DNA from: Schleiferilactobacillus perolens DSM 12744
Lineage (GTDB): Bacteria > Bacillota > Bacilli > Lactobacillales > Lactobacillaceae
Direction of reading: 5' to 3'
Length of the DNA: 40,015 bases
Assembly: GCF_001435585.1 (NCBI RefSeq)
Contig: NZ_AZEC01000004.1
Span: 258,964-298,978 of the forward strand
The position numbers and the translations under genes were made by a program. Shown here one piece after another: positions 1 to 8,014 of this stretch. Every line of letters begins with the position of its first letter. The stretch's first letter is position 1. Under the pieces are notes generated by a model. That model was not told where the DNA came from. It worked only from the letters and a program-made list of their open reading frames with translations, and made no database searches.

Positions 1-54
1 GAGATAAGGCCGGGCAGGTGTAAAACTTAAGTGCGAGTTTTCTGCCTACTCCCA
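1..54. repeat. Partial palindromic repeat cut by the window edge
   Basis: This stretch holds a small hairpin in which AAAAC (22-26) pairs with GTTTT (37-41) around a loop containing AAGTGCG. The hairpin and its loop closely resemble the core of the adjacent large palindrome (about 103-124). It looks like a second, incomplete member of the same repeat family, but its left part lies outside the window, so the boundaries are unknown. Confidence 0.45.
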
Positions 55-173
55 TAAACGGGCGGAGACCAGCAGAAGCTAGGGCGTAAGAGCAAAGACC
101 CATAAAACCTAAGTGCGGTTTTCTGGGTCTTTGCTCTTACGCCTACGCTTCTAACCGCTGGTCTCCGCCCTCT
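55..173. repeat. Large palindromic repeat, family B copy 1
   Basis: The left arm (60-102) and right arm (124-170) are near-perfect reverse complements. They include a 14-bp perfect outer stem beginning GGGCGGAGACCAGC and a 19-bp inner stem GCGTAAGAGCAAAGACCCA, with a loop at 103-123. The left end TAAACGGGC and right end CTCCGCCCTCT are shared with the repeats at 12721-12843 and 22568-22690, although the core differs. It lies about 25 bp upstream of the probable pta -10 box. It could act as a terminator for an upstream gene, a structured RNA or a REP-like element; the sequence alone does not decide. Confidence 0.8.
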
Positions 174-174
174 C

Positions 175-203
175 TATACAAGATAACGATTTCACGGTAT
201 GAT
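175..203 (+). promoter_or_regulatory. Probable pta promoter
   Basis: TATACA (175-180) and TATGAT (198-203) are separated by 17 bp, a plausible SigA-type promoter with a weak -35. It sits just right of the large palindrome and 58 bp upstream of the pta start. Confidence 0.5.
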
Positions 204-260
204 AAACGAGCATGAACTCTGGTCACTTGGTGGCCGATTTTTTGGAGGTTATTAAAACAT

Positions 261-1244
261 ATGGACTTATTTGCAAGCTTACAGGAGAAAATTAAGGGGA
301 AAAACATTCGCATCGTCTTTCCTGAAGGCACTGAGCCGCGGATTATTGGGGCAGCTGTGCGGTTGAACGCGGAGGGTATTTTGACGCCAATCTTGTTGGG
401 TGCGCCAGCAGCGGTGGAAGCGGCAGCGAAGAAGGCCGGTTTTACCCTGGGCAGTATTCAAATTCTTGATCCCGACAATTATGCGGGTTATGAAGGATTA
501 GTGGATGCTTTTGTGGAACGGCGCAAGGGTAAAAATACTAAGGAACAGGGCGAAAAGATGCTGCGCGACCCGAATTACTTTGGGACAATGCTGGTCTATA
601 CAGATCAGGCAGACGGCATGGTATCTGGCGCTGTTCATTCCACCGGCGATACGGTCCGGCCAGCCTTGCAAATCATCAAGACCCGGCCGGGGGTGTCCCG
701 CACTAGTGGTGCGTTCATTATGCAACGGGGCCGAGATGCGGAACGGTATATTTTTGCCGATTGCGCCATCAACATTGATCCATCTGCACAGGAATTAGCC
801 GAAATTGCGGTGGATTCTGCAGAAACCGCCAAATTATTCGATATTGAACCCCATGTCGCCATGTTGAGCTTCTCCACCAAAGGATCCGCAAAGGCCCCGC
901 AAGTGGATAAAGTTGCCGAGGCCACCAAGATTGCCCATGAGCTTGCCCCTGAATTGAGCCTAGACGGCGAACTACAGTTTGATGCCGCCTTCGTACCTTC
1001 AGTTGCCCACCAGAAGGCACCAGACTCCACTGTGGCTGGTGAAGCCACAGTCTTCATCTTCCCTGATTTACAATCTGGTAATATTGGGTATAAAATTGCT
1101 CAGCGCTTCGGTCATTTCGAAGCCATCGGTCCAATTTTGCAAGGCTTGAACAAACCGGTGTCTGATTTATCCCGGGGATCCAATGAAGAGGATGTATATA
1201 AACTGGCCATTATCACGGCCGCTCAAACTTTGAACCATCATTAG
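261..1244 (+). CDS. pta: Phosphate acetyltransferase
   Basis: This enzyme interconverts acetyl-CoA plus phosphate with acetyl-phosphate plus CoA in the cytosol and feeds acetate kinase in the fermentative acetate branch. The 327-residue length fits the short Pta class of Firmicutes. Family motifs are visible: the segment around residues 120-141 with STGDTVRPALQIIKT, the SFSTKGSAK segment near 203-211, FPDLQSGNIGYK near 267-278, and the C-terminal GLNKPVSDLSRGS near 295-307. The start is an ATG preceded by GGAGG at 244-248, 12 bases upstream. tsaE follows after 11 bp, so the two are probably co-transcribed. The call is secure. Confidence 0.97.
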   Translation: MDLFASLQEKIKGKNIRIVFPEGTEPRIIGAAVRLNAEGILTPILLGAPAAVEAAAKKAGFTLGSIQILDPDNYAGYEGLVDAFVERRKGKNTKEQGEKMLRDPNYFGTMLVYTDQADGMVSGAVHSTGDTVRPALQIIKTRPGVSRTSGAFIMQRGRDAERYIFADCAINIDPSAQELAEIAVDSAETAKLFDIEPHVAMLSFSTKGSAKAPQVDKVAEATKIAHELAPELSLDGELQFDAAFVPSVAHQKAPDSTVAGEATVFIFPDLQSGNIGYKIAQRFGHFEAIGPILQGLNKPVSDLSRGSNEEDVYKLAIITAAQTLNHH

Positions 1245-1255
1245 GAAGTGAATCT

Positions 1256-1732
1256 ATGCGCGAAATCGAAACAAATGGTGCTCAAGAAACGATTCGTTTA
1301 GGCAAAGCCTTGGGCGAATTAGCACAACCGGGTGATGTCATTTTGCTGGACGGTGACTTAGGCGCTGGCAAGACGACATTGACCAAGGGAATTGCTCGCG
1401 GTTTGGGTATTTCGAGACCAGTTAAGAGCCCTACGTTCACCTTGATTCGGGAATACCCGGAGGGGCGGATTCCGCTCTACCATATGGATATTTATCGGTT
1501 AGAGAACGGCGGCGCAGAAGACCTAGGTCTCGAAGAATATTTCGAAGGCGACGGCGTGAGTGTTGTTGAGTGGTCTCAGTTCATTCCAGCGTTGCTGCCA
1601 GAAGATTATGTTCGCATCGCTCTGGATCGCACCGGTCGCGACGATGACGCTCGGCGGATTAAAATTACAGCCGTGGGAGAAGAGTACATGCGCTACGAGG
1701 ATGTCACGTGGAGCAGCCACGAAGATAACTAA
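1256..1732 (+). CDS. tsaE: tRNA threonylcarbamoyladenosine biosynthesis ATPase TsaE
   Basis: TsaE is the small ATPase that works with TsaB and TsaD to place threonylcarbamoyl on A37 of ANN-decoding tRNAs. The 158-residue protein has the P-loop GDLGAGKTT at about residues 33-41, the SPTFTLIREY segment at 58-67, HMDIYRL at 76-82 and VEWSQ at 104-108, all characteristic of the YjeE/TsaE family. It begins 11 bp after pta with GGAAGTGA as ribosome binding site and ends just before a strong bidirectional terminator, so pta-tsaE forms a short operon. tsaB and tsaD are not in this window. Confidence 0.96.
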   Translation: MREIETNGAQETIRLGKALGELAQPGDVILLDGDLGAGKTTLTKGIARGLGISRPVKSPTFTLIREYPEGRIPLYHMDIYRLENGGAEDLGLEEYFEGDGVSVVEWSQFIPALLPEDYVRIALDRTGRDDDARRIKITAVGEEYMRYEDVTWSSHEDN

Positions 1733-1749
1733 TGTTTTGAACTTGTCTA

Positions 1750-1788
1750 AAAAAGCTGATTGGGCGATGGGTGCTCAATCAGCTTTTT
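1750..1788. terminator. Bidirectional terminator between tsaE and the exonuclease gene
   Basis: The 13-bp stem AAAAAGCTGATTG / CAATCAGCTTTTT (1750-1762 with 1776-1788) is flanked by A and T runs on the two sides. It can therefore terminate both tsaE and the converging minus-strand gene. Confidence 0.9.
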
Positions 1789-1795
1789 GGTATTA

Positions 1796-2329
1796 CTAAA
1801 CTAATTTAACGAACTTCTTCAACGCATCATCCCCAAAAGCGGCTTCCTCTTGCAGCAAGATCTGTGCACAAGCAATGCTGTCTGCCAGTGCATTATGATG
1901 CTGGCGCAAGTCAAAGCCGAGGTTAGCGGCCACGGTGTTCAGTCGATGATTTTTCATATCCGGGTAAAAACGCCGCGAAGTGCGGACTGTATCGATCAGT
2001 AAGTATCGCGGAACATCAATGGCGTAGCTGGCTAAGGTCTCTCGTAATACGCGGCTGTCGAAGCTAGCATTATGCGCGGCGACCAGCTTGTCTGCTGTAT
2101 AAAAGTGGGCAATATGCGGCCACACCTGATCGAACGTGGGTGAATCCGCTACATCCGCAGTATGAATTCCGTGGATCTTAGTATTGCGCCAATCCAATTT
2201 CGTTTGGGGTTTGATCAAGGTATAAAAAGAGTCAGTGATTTCGCTATTGCGGACCACCACCAGAGCTAGTGAAAGGGCACTGTCGGGGCGCGCATTGGCG
2301 GTTTCAAAATCCATGGCGACAAAGTTCAC
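1796..2329 (-). CDS. DnaQ-like 3'-5' exonuclease
   Basis: This is a single-domain DEDDh exonuclease of 177 residues. The four acidic positions and histidine are visible: FVAMDFETAN at 3-12 (Exo I), AAHNASFDSR near 84-93 (Exo II), and HNALADSIACAQ near 145-156 (Exo III, with the H-x4-D spacing of DEDDh enzymes). There is no polymerase or helicase part, so it is a stand-alone proofreading or clean-up nuclease. The start is GTG, and it overlaps the exoA stop by four bases (GTGA), indicating translational coupling. The nucleic acid substrate cannot be told from sequence. The two genes together look like a small DNA repair operon. Confidence 0.88.
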   Translation of the reverse strand: MNFVAMDFETANARPDSALSLALVVVRNSEITDSFYTLIKPQTKLDWRNTKIHGIHTADVADSPTFDQVWPHIAHFYTADKLVAAHNASFDSRVLRETLASYAIDVPRYLLIDTVRTSRRFYPDMKNHRLNTVAANLGFDLRQHHNALADSIACAQILLQEEAAFGDDALKKFVKLV

Positions 2330-3126
2330 GCAGGCGATTCCTCCTTATTAACAGGGTCTTGGTCCGGCGCCAGCTCATTAGTGGTATCCAACTCAACGGG
2401 GCAATGGTCGGAACCGAGGATCGTCGTGAGAATCTGGGCATCAGTTAATTGCGGTAGTAACCGTTTGGAAAAGCAGAAATAATCAATACGCCAACCGGCA
2501 TTGCGCGAGCGGGCCGCGAACCGGTAACTCCACCAAGAATAAGTGACTTGAGTGGGGTGAAAATGTCGGAACGAATCAATGAAGTTTTCATTTAACAGCA
2601 TCGTGAAATCGGCCCGTTCTTGATCGGTGAAGCCTGCACTGTGGTGGTTGCTAGTCGGGTTTTTAATATCAATTTCTTCGTGGGCTACATTCAAGTCGCC
2701 GCAAAAAATGACCGGCTTTTTCTTGTCTAGAGCCACCAGGTATGCCCGGAAGGCCTCATCCCAGCCGCCACGAAAGTCTAGCCGCTTAAGTTCGCCGCCT
2801 GAGTTAGGAGTGTAACAGTTGACCAAATAGAATTTGGGGAATTCCAAGGTAATGACCCGCCCTTCGTCATCGTCGAAGAATGGCGCAATCCCGTAAGTTA
2901 CATGTAATGGTTCGTATTTCGTGAATACGGCGGTACCGGAGTAACCCTTGCGTTCCGCGTAATTGAAATATTGATGGTACCCTGGCGTATTGACTTCCGC
3001 CTGGCCCGCATGCATTTTTGTTTCTTGAATACAAAAAATATCGGCGTCGAGTGCCGTGAACGTGGCAAGAAAGCCTTTCTTCAACACGGCCCGCAGCCCG
3101 TTAACATTCCAGGAAATGAGTTTCAT
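2326..3126 (-). CDS. exoA: Exodeoxyribonuclease III / AP endonuclease
   Basis: The enzyme cleaves DNA 5' of abasic sites and removes 3' blocking groups in base excision repair. The 266 residues carry the exonuclease-endonuclease-phosphatase fold motifs: WNVNGLRA at 6-13, IQETK near 33-37 with the metal-binding Glu, YTPNSG, FCGDLN with the catalytic Asp/Asn, GWRIDYF and the terminal GSDHCPV with the catalytic His. The reading frame is open upstream to a TTG at 3141. However, GAGGTGG lies 6 bases before the ATG at 3126, and the family begins MKLISWN, so 3126 is the start. The last 15-20 residues are an acidic, unconserved tail. The gene is divergent from murB. Confidence 0.95.
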   Translation of the reverse strand: MKLISWNVNGLRAVLKKGFLATFTALDADIFCIQETKMHAGQAEVNTPGYHQYFNYAERKGYSGTAVFTKYEPLHVTYGIAPFFDDDEGRVITLEFPKFYLVNCYTPNSGGELKRLDFRGGWDEAFRAYLVALDKKKPVIFCGDLNVAHEEIDIKNPTSNHHSAGFTDQERADFTMLLNENFIDSFRHFHPTQVTYSWWSYRFAARSRNAGWRIDYFCFSKRLLPQLTDAQILTTILGSDHCPVELDTTNELAPDQDPVNKEESPA

Positions 3127-3239
3127 TTTGTTCCACCTCAAAGAAAGAATATCAGTTCAGCGGAGTAAACGCAAAGCAGCCAACGATTAAACAGGTTGTG
3201 CTAAACTAGACCTAACAATGATGAGAGAACGGGTGACAT

Positions 3240-4166
3240 ATGTTAACACAGGTCGATTTTACGATGGAATTAAAAAATGCTGGGTTCACCCCATTGGTGG
3301 ATGAACCATTATCTAAATATACGTTCACTAAGACGGGCGGCCGGGCTGATTGGCTGGTTTTCCCCCACAGTCATGAAGAAACGATCCGGCTCGTGGCCAT
3401 TGCTGAAGAAGAAAATATTCCTTTGACTGTTTTGGGCAATGCTTCCAATTTAATCGTCCGGGACGGTGGTATTCGTGGTTTGGTATTGATTTTGACAAAA
3501 ATGAACCAAATCAAAGTCGTTGGGACGGATATTGTCGCAGAGGCTGGCGCACGGATCATTGATGTGGCAGAAACTGCCTGGCAGGCCGGACTTACCGGTC
3601 TGGAATTTGCCGCTGGAATTCCTGGGAGTATTGGCGGGGCAGTGTTCATGAATGCTGGTGCATACGGTGGCCAAGTGGCAGATGTGGCCAGTGCGTTCAC
3701 TTATTTAGACCGCAGCGGCGCGCAACATCAAGCCGTCGGTCGCGGGATGCATTTTGCTTATCGGCATAGTTTGATTCAGGAAAATGACGGCATTGTATTA
3801 ACCGCCACCTTCCATCTCGCAAAGGGCAACAAGACCCAGATTCGGGCCAAAATGGACGATGTGAATGGTCAGCGGGCTGCCAAGCAGCCGTTGGAATATC
3901 CTTCATGCGGCAGTGTCTTTAAGCGGCCGACCGGTCACTATACTGGTCCGCTGATTATTAAGGCTGGACTGCAGGGCAAGCAAATTGGCGGGGCCCAGGT
4001 ATCCATGAAGCACGCGGGCTTTATCGTGAATATCGATCATGCCACGGCTTCTGATTATTTGGAATTGATCCATTTAATCCAGCACACGGTATGGGGCAAG
4101 TTCGGTGTCCGGTTAGAAACAGAGGTCCGTATTATCGGTGAGGAACCCGTGGGCGAGTTGGTTTAA
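3240..4166 (+). CDS. murB: UDP-N-acetylmuramate dehydrogenase
   Basis: MurB uses NADPH and FAD to reduce UDP-GlcNAc-enolpyruvate to UDP-MurNAc in peptidoglycan synthesis. The 308-residue protein shows the FAD-binding segments TKTGGRAD (30-37) and LGNASNLIVRDGG (65-77), AAGIPGSIGGAVFMNAGAYGG (124-144), the YRHSL substrate loop (174-178), the catalytic serine in PSCGSVFKRP (Ser225) and the C-terminal RLETEVRIIG (291-300) with the general-acid Glu. The ribosome binding site before the ATG at 3240 is weak. The antiporter gene follows after about 35 bp without a terminator. In related lactobacilli murB often neighbours potABCD; here two other genes lie between. Confidence 0.97.
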   Translation: MLTQVDFTMELKNAGFTPLVDEPLSKYTFTKTGGRADWLVFPHSHEETIRLVAIAEEENIPLTVLGNASNLIVRDGGIRGLVLILTKMNQIKVVGTDIVAEAGARIIDVAETAWQAGLTGLEFAAGIPGSIGGAVFMNAGAYGGQVADVASAFTYLDRSGAQHQAVGRGMHFAYRHSLIQENDGIVLTATFHLAKGNKTQIRAKMDDVNGQRAAKQPLEYPSCGSVFKRPTGHYTGPLIIKAGLQGKQIGGAQVSMKHAGFIVNIDHATASDYLELIHLIQHTVWGKFGVRLETEVRIIGEEPVGELV

Positions 4167-4202
4167 CATTCAGTACGATTGGGAGAAGGATGGTGATGGT
4201 TG

Positions 4203-6323
4203 ATGCAAATTGCTTTAATTGAAGGGGTCATTTTGCTGGTCAGTTTGGTGGTCCTGTCTAATATCATTAGCCATTATTGGGTGGCCGTCCCCATCAGCTT
4301 GATTCAGATTACCGTGGGGTTAATCTTGGCACTGTTCTTTGCCGTTAAAATTCCCCTGGAATCGGACTGGTTCACGCTGCTTTTTATTGCGCCACTCCTG
4401 TATAACGATGGGGCTACTTTTCCCAAGCGCCAGTTGTGGGAATTAAAAGGCCCGATTATTACCAATGCCATCTTGCTTGTCTTTGTCGCCACATTTGTTG
4501 GCGGCTTGTTTTTTCATTGGCTGCTGCCCACGGTACCTTTAGCGGCTGCTTTCGCTTTTGCGGCCATTATGTCCCCAACTGACCCCATTGCTGTAGAGTC
4601 CATCGCCCGTCGAGCTAAATTACCCAATTATATTTTGCATCTGGTGGCTGGCGAAAGTTTGATCAACGATGCCAGCGGGTTAATTGGTTTCAAATATGGC
4701 GTGAATGCCACTGTCAGTGGTGTGTTCAACCCCACCGCCGCAATCCTTGACTTTTTTTACATCAGTATCGTGGGTGCCTTGGTCGGCATCGTGTTAGCGT
4801 TAGTGTTCCATGCCTTGCAGGCGTGGCTCCTTAACCAAGGAATCTCCGATGTATTACTGCATACTATTTTGTCGTTGATCGTGCCCTTCGTGGTGTATCT
4901 GCTGTCAGAAGAGGTATTCCACGCGTCCGGGGTCATTGCGGTTGTATTGGCCGGGATCATGGCGTCCCAGCGATCAGTTAACTTTGCGGCGATTCCTGAA
5001 TTACGAATCGTCACCAAGCGGACCTGGCAATTGGTGGTCTATATTTTGAACGGTCTCGTATTTTTGATTTTGGGGATCGAACTGCCCGTGGCCTTTGGGC
5101 AGACCATCACCGATCCGGGGATCAACACTTTTAAGGCGGTTGGTTACGTGGGTGCCTTTTGGTTAATGCTCGTACTGATCCGGATGGGGTGGACCTATGG
5201 GGCGGCGCTGTTGTATTACTGGCGGACGCCAAATGCTCAACGGCCCAGTGTTCGTACAGCGCTGTTAAGCGGCTTGTCCGGTGTCCGGGGTGCCATTTCC
5301 ATGGCCGCGGTCCTGTCTTTGCCATTAACGATCGAAGGCGGTGCACCATTCCCTGAACGTTCCCTGTTACTGTTTGTCGCTGCGGGGACCGTCATTTTGA
5401 GCTTGGTGATGGCCGCTGTATTTTTGCCTTTGCTCAGTCCAGGCAGTGGTGCGTTTCGATCCCGTGGTAGTTCAGTGAATGCGACTGAGGAAGAGGATGA
5501 TGACACCGCTACGGCCGCTGAGCAAAGTGGCGGTTTGCTCACCAACGACCAGGCCCAGAGTTACGCGTTGCGGGTCGCGATTACCGCCCTGGAGGGTGAA
5601 CGGCATGAGGAAAACCAGCAAGCGGTGCTCAATCTGATTGATGAATATGAGAGACAATTGCGCCAAGTTGGCACAAACGGTGATCGCCGGGTGTCGCCTA
5701 CATTGGCGGAAGATTTGCGATTACGGATTATTTCCGTTCAGCAGGAAAGGATTGCACTGGATCGGTTGTGGCGTGAAAACCTAATTCAAGCGACGACTTA
5801 TACACAAAATGTGCATCGCCTGCGCACGCAAGAGGCAGATTATGCAGCCATGCTGGATAATCGTTTTCACCCCTGGGTTGCCAGCGGGCGACGATTGTTG
5901 GCGCGGATCAAGGCCATTTTGACCCGAGTGAGCGCTAGCAACACGCGCGAACTGGACCATCCTTTTTACAATGAGCAGTTGTTTGTGGATCGGGAACTGG
6001 CCAAAGGGGCCATTAAAGGAATCTCCAAGATGAGTAAGACCCATGCGTTTCAGGCGGCGGATATTTCACCGCAAACAATCTATCGGGTGATTACCCGGTA
6101 CCGGGCGCGGATCGCGCATCTCAAGAGTCTCTCGTCACCTCGTAACGATCAATATGCGACCCAACTAAAAACGCTCCGTCAAACCGCTTTAGCGGCTGAA
6201 CGAAGCGCTGTTCAGGAAATGTTTGAAGCGGGCCGCATTTCACCAGAGATGGCGGCAAAGATGCGGCAACAAATCAATTTTGCTGAAACTCTGGTGTTAA
6301 GCAGCGGGGATGAACCGGTTTAA
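4203..6323 (+). CDS. CPA1-family Na+/H+ antiporter with long cytoplasmic tail
   Basis: This is a membrane cation/proton exchanger of the NhaP/YjcE group, expected to extrude Na+ for pH or salt homeostasis. Residues 1 to about 415 form 11-12 hydrophobic segments. The core carries MSPTDPIAV (about 123-131) and GESLINDASG (about 150-159), the paired acidic motif of CPA1 exchangers, plus GVRGAISMAA in a late helix. The final ~290 residues are hydrophilic, charged and helical, with an acidic linker (TEEEDDDTATAAE) just after the membrane part; this tail is probably regulatory. TTG 4200 and ATG 4203 are both possible starts, with AAGGA at 4186-4190. It follows murB closely, and its stop overlaps that of the convergent reductase. 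Confidence 0.9.
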   Translation: MQIALIEGVILLVSLVVLSNIISHYWVAVPISLIQITVGLILALFFAVKIPLESDWFTLLFIAPLLYNDGATFPKRQLWELKGPIITNAILLVFVATFVGGLFFHWLLPTVPLAAAFAFAAIMSPTDPIAVESIARRAKLPNYILHLVAGESLINDASGLIGFKYGVNATVSGVFNPTAAILDFFYISIVGALVGIVLALVFHALQAWLLNQGISDVLLHTILSLIVPFVVYLLSEEVFHASGVIAVVLAGIMASQRSVNFAAIPELRIVTKRTWQLVVYILNGLVFLILGIELPVAFGQTITDPGINTFKAVGYVGAFWLMLVLIRMGWTYGAALLYYWRTPNAQRPSVRTALLSGLSGVRGAISMAAVLSLPLTIEGGAPFPERSLLLFVAAGTVILSLVMAAVFLPLLSPGSGAFRSRGSSVNATEEEDDDTATAAEQSGGLLTNDQAQSYALRVAITALEGERHEENQQAVLNLIDEYERQLRQVGTNGDRRVSPTLAEDLRLRIISVQQERIALDRLWRENLIQATTYTQNVHRLRTQEADYAAMLDNRFHPWVASGRRLLARIKAILTRVSASNTRELDHPFYNEQLFVDRELAKGAIKGISKMSKTHAFQAADISPQTIYRVITRYRARIAHLKSLSSPRNDQYATQLKTLRQTALAAERSAVQEMFEAGRISPEMAAKMRQQINFAETLVLSSGDEPV

Positions 6324-7258
6324 TGTGCGATCTGCACAGCCGTCAGCGGAGTCGGTACCTGGCTGCGCAATGCATTCGGTAACTCCGCAAAGGGGATTGT
6401 GGTGTGTGGCGGAAATGGCTGCGGCGCCAAGTTTGTTGCGAGTAGCTGCCAAATTTCTGCCCGATCGCTGATTGGTAAATGCACTGAATCAATTCCAATT
6501 AATCGGACACCACGCAAGATAAAGGGAAAAATGGAAGTGTCCAGCCGACCCTCGCCCAGGTTGCCCACGGCGAGTACTGCACCGTTAGGCATCATCTGAG
6601 GCAATAAATGACTTAATGCGTCGCCGCCCACTGTATCAAGGACGGCGGCGTATTTTGCGTGGGCTAGCGGCCGTGATGGGGCCGGCCAGTGATGATTTGT
6701 ATTCACTGTCACATTGGTAAAACCACGGTGATGCAAAATACCCGCCGCAATGCGGGCCACGTCGCTGTGCCCGCCAGTGATCAAAAGCGGGCTATCTTTG
6801 GCTACTAGACGGGGATTACGAAACATTTCAGCGAGAGCGGCACCAGCCGTCAAGCCAGCGGTGCCCATTTGCATTGCCTGTTCTGCTGATAAATGATCCG
6901 GTAGCTGGACCAGATACCGAATGGGCAATTGACAGTATTCCGCAAACCCGCCATCCCGGGTAATGCCGATATCAAAACCAGTGGCCAGTACTGGGGTGCC
7001 CTTTGGCCACATGGGATGTTTGGAGACGGCAACAACGCCGGCTAAATCAATTCCGCCGATCCGGGGATAAGCTGCGGCCGGAATGACTTTGTTGGCGGGG
7101 TCTAATGCCAGCCGATCTTTGTGATTAATATGACTGTATGTGATTTGGACGATCACTTCGTCAGCTGGCAGTTTGCTTGCCGCCTTCAGTGCGGATGTGA
7201 CCCACACATACGGGTGGGCCGGGTCGCCTGTCAAACTCAATGCCCGATTCTGCGCCAT
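6320..7258 (-). CDS. YhdH/AcuI-like zinc-free medium-chain reductase with atypical nucleotide-binding loop
   Basis: This 312-residue protein belongs to the medium-chain dehydrogenase/reductase superfamily. It is closest in pattern to YhdH/AcuI acryloyl-CoA reductases: NHKD at 45-48 (family NYKD), GIDLAGVV, GFAEY, TAGLTAG and IFPFILRGVRLIGIDSV late in the chain. It lacks the zinc ligands of alcohol dehydrogenases. The usual glycine-rich NADPH loop (TGASGGVGS type) reads TGGHSDVAR here, and the following strand-helix is shortened, so cofactor binding may be altered. The frame is open upstream, but AAAGGA lies 8-9 bases before the ATG at 7258, and the conserved domain begins there. The stop overlaps the antiporter stop by 4 bp. 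The substrate is unknown. Confidence 0.8.
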   Translation of the reverse strand: MAQNRALSLTGDPAHPYVWVTSALKAASKLPADEVIVQITYSHINHKDRLALDPANKVIPAAAYPRIGGIDLAGVVAVSKHPMWPKGTPVLATGFDIGITRDGGFAEYCQLPIRYLVQLPDHLSAEQAMQMGTAGLTAGAALAEMFRNPRLVAKDSPLLITGGHSDVARIAAGILHHRGFTNVTVNTNHHWPAPSRPLAHAKYAAVLDTVGGDALSHLLPQMMPNGAVLAVGNLGEGRLDTSIFPFILRGVRLIGIDSVHLPISDRAEIWQLLATNLAPQPFPPHTTIPFAELPNALRSQVPTPLTAVQIAH

Positions 7259-7276
7259 GTATCTGATCCTTTCTGG

Positions 7277-7297
7277 TATGTTCTGATACATATTATA
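7277..7297 (-). promoter_or_regulatory. Possible promoter and small palindrome upstream of the YhdH-like gene
   Basis: On the minus strand TATAAT (7297-7292) is a good -10 box but has no clear -35. It adjoins a TATGT / ACATA inverted repeat (7277-7292, 6-bp spacer). This could be a regulator site. Confidence 0.35.
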
Positions 7298-7339
7298 ACT
7301 GTTGAATGGATTTTCCTCGAATCTTTTTGGACTTTTTGC

Positions 7340-7367
7340 TTGCACTGGCTGATTGGTTCCGTATAAT
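7340..7367 (+). promoter_or_regulatory. Promoter of the XRE-cupin gene and pot operon
   Basis: TTGCAC (7340-7345) and TATAAT (7362-7367) are spaced by 16 bp, a strong SigA-type promoter. The palindrome at 7375-7397 begins seven bases after the -10, at the expected transcription start. Confidence 0.8.
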
Positions 7368-7374
7368 GGTCGTT

Positions 7375-7397
7375 GTACTAAACATTTGGTTTAGTAC
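7375..7397. promoter_or_regulatory. Perfect operator-like palindrome before the XRE-cupin gene
   Basis: GTACTAAAC (7375-7383) and GTTTAGTAC (7389-7397) are exact reverse complements separated by ATTTG. The position overlaps the transcription start of the regulator-potABCD unit, which suits a repressor operator. Binding by the adjacent XRE protein (autoregulation) is an inference. Confidence 0.75.
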
Positions 7398-7430
7398 TGC
7401 AAAACCATTGTCAGAAAGCAGGCGGCAAAC

Positions 7431-7967
7431 TTGGATATTGGCTCACGAATCCGAAATTTGCGTATTCAAAAGAATCTGACCCAAGAAGAATTGGGTGAAC
7501 GGACTGATCTTTCTAAAGGGTTTATTTCTCAGCTGGAAAACAACCAATCATCGCCGTCTTTGGATACCTTCTTTTCAATTTTGGAGGTATTGGGGACTAG
7601 CCCGGCAGCTTTTTTTGCAGAAGGAGCCAAAGCTCCCCGGGTCGTTTATACTCCCGCTGAACAAACGGTATATGAAGATACTGACGCTCATTATGTTTTA
7701 CAATGGTTGGTCCCCGATTCTAATGAGAAGCAAATGGAACCAGTGCTGTTGACGTTTCACGCAGCTGGTGCGTATAAGACGTTCCCGCCGTCCCCAGCAG
7801 AAACGTTTATCTATTGTCTGCAGGGGGCCATTACACTGCACCTGGGAGAGGCTCAGTACACAGCACATAGTGGGGAAGCAATGTATTTTCGGGCTGACGC
7901 GCCTCATCAGTTAATCAGCGCAGGACCGAGTCAAGCATTAATTGTGGCCACTGATTCTTATTTGTAA
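7431..7967 (+). CDS. XRE-cupin transcriptional regulator of the polyamine uptake operon
   Basis: The 178-residue protein has an N-terminal helix-turn-helix (about residues 6-60, [17 protein letters not shown] and [20 protein letters not shown]) and a C-terminal cupin barrel (about 105-175). This is the PuuR-type architecture, in which the cupin senses a small ligand. It lies 47 bp upstream of potA with no terminator between, so it is probably the local regulator of spermidine/putrescine uptake. The start is TTG at 7431 with AGGCGG upstream; the next in-frame candidates would cut into the HTH. The ligand is inferred from context only. Confidence 0.9.
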   Translation: MDIGSRIRNLRIQKNLTQEELGERTDLSKGFISQLENNQSSPSLDTFFSILEVLGTSPAAFFAEGAKAPRVVYTPAEQTVYEDTDAHYVLQWLVPDSNEKQMEPVLLTFHAAGAYKTFPPSPAETFIYCLQGAITLHLGEAQYTAHSGEAMYFRADAPHQLISAGPSQALIVATDSYL

Positions 7968-8014
7968 TCAGCACCCAGAACCAATCAAATAAGCATTCGA
8001 GGAGGCATTCATTC

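Noticed and set aside
635-1057. Long minus-strand frame opposite pta (and similar shadows opposite gltX, rlmB and glmM)
   Set aside because: Codon pattern mirrors the sense gene, no ribosome binding site or recognisable domain.
3126-3141. Upstream TTG start for exoA
   Set aside because: The TTG overlaps the GAGGTGG that serves the ATG at 3126, and the family N-terminus begins at that ATG.
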